A stretch of 5,492 nt of DNA from Methanimicrococcus sp. (GTDB lineage Archaea; Halobacteriota; Methanosarcinia; Methanosarcinales; Methanosarcinaceae). The position numbers were made by a program, and so were the translations under genes. The number at the start of each line of letters is the position of its first letter. Position 1 is the stretch's first letter. The notes below the pieces were generated by a model. It searched no databases. It saw only the letters and a program-made list of their open reading frames with translations, and was not told where the DNA came from. The stretch spans positions 1 through 5,492 of the forward strand of contig WRDC01000090.1 of NCBI GenBank assembly GCA_009783635.1, written 5' to 3'. This document shows, one piece after another, positions 5,431 to 5,492 of the stretch.

Positions 5431-5472
5431 GATCATTTATTTAATTCGGCGAGGGTATCCCCTTTTACTTTT

Positions 5473-5487
5473 CCGGCTTTCCGCCGG
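5473..5487. other. Short hairpin at the right edge
   Basis: CCGGC (5473-5477) pairs with GCCGG (5483-5487) around TTTCC. On the minus strand it is followed by AAAAG rather than T, so it is not an obvious terminator. It may lie in the end of a gene cut by the window edge. Confidence 0.3.
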
Positions 5488-5492
5488 CGCTG

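Noticed and set aside
5465..5492. C-terminal end of a minus-strand gene (..SAGGKPEK then TAA)
   Set aside because: Eight codons are too few to support a gene call, although it would make 5385-5430 a shared terminator between convergent genes.

Overview
The window reads as a piece of a methylotrophic methanogenic archaeon that decodes UAG as pyrrolysine (Pyl). Three things support this. First, the left end carries the 3' half of a trimethylamine methyltransferase gene (mttB) with an in-frame TAG exactly where the family places Pyl. Second, its corrinoid protein gene (mttC) follows directly. Third, there is a regulator of the archaeal winged-helix plus FilR1 (formerly DUF1724) type. Methanomassiliicoccales is my preferred placement and Methanosarcinales the main alternative; this is inference, since no rRNA or other phylogenetic marker is present.

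Layout. 1-812 (+): mttB, 5' part outside the window, Pyl codon at 327-329, ending in TGA. 847-1497 (+): mttC, complete, 216 aa. 1498-1937: convergent spacer with a strong intrinsic-type terminator for mttBC (1559-1600), a short 11-bp duplication, and a 60-bp tandem repeat array (1690-1898) whose unit junctions form terminator-like hairpins on the opposite strand. 1938-2744 (-): a wHTH/FilR1 regulator of 268 codons that is open end to end only if an internal TAG (2256-2258) is read as an amino acid. 2745-3945: about 1.2 kb of very A+T-rich DNA with no convincing gene but several short repeats, dyads and TATA-like elements. 3946-5364 (+): a 12-helix APC-superfamily permease, 472 aa, TTG start. 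5365-5492: a strong hairpin terminator and a short tail with a second hairpin.

How it fits together. MttB demethylates trimethylamine and passes the methyl group to the cobalamin of MttC, from which MtbA (not in the window) takes it to coenzyme M. The permease is a plausible methylamine importer, because methylamine operons of Methanosarcina carry APC-type permeases beside the methyltransferases. The regulator lies between them, convergent to mttBC and divergent from the permease, and is a candidate local regulator.

The main point of interest is the regulator's in-frame amber codon. All four genes end in TGA or TAA, and the only in-frame TAGs in real genes are internal: one in mttB, one in the regulator. 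The regulator may therefore be a Pyl-containing transcription factor, or a factor whose full-length form depends on UAG decoding. Alternatively UAG terminates, splitting the DNA-binding and effector halves, or the gene is an amber pseudogene. The sequence alone does not decide among these.
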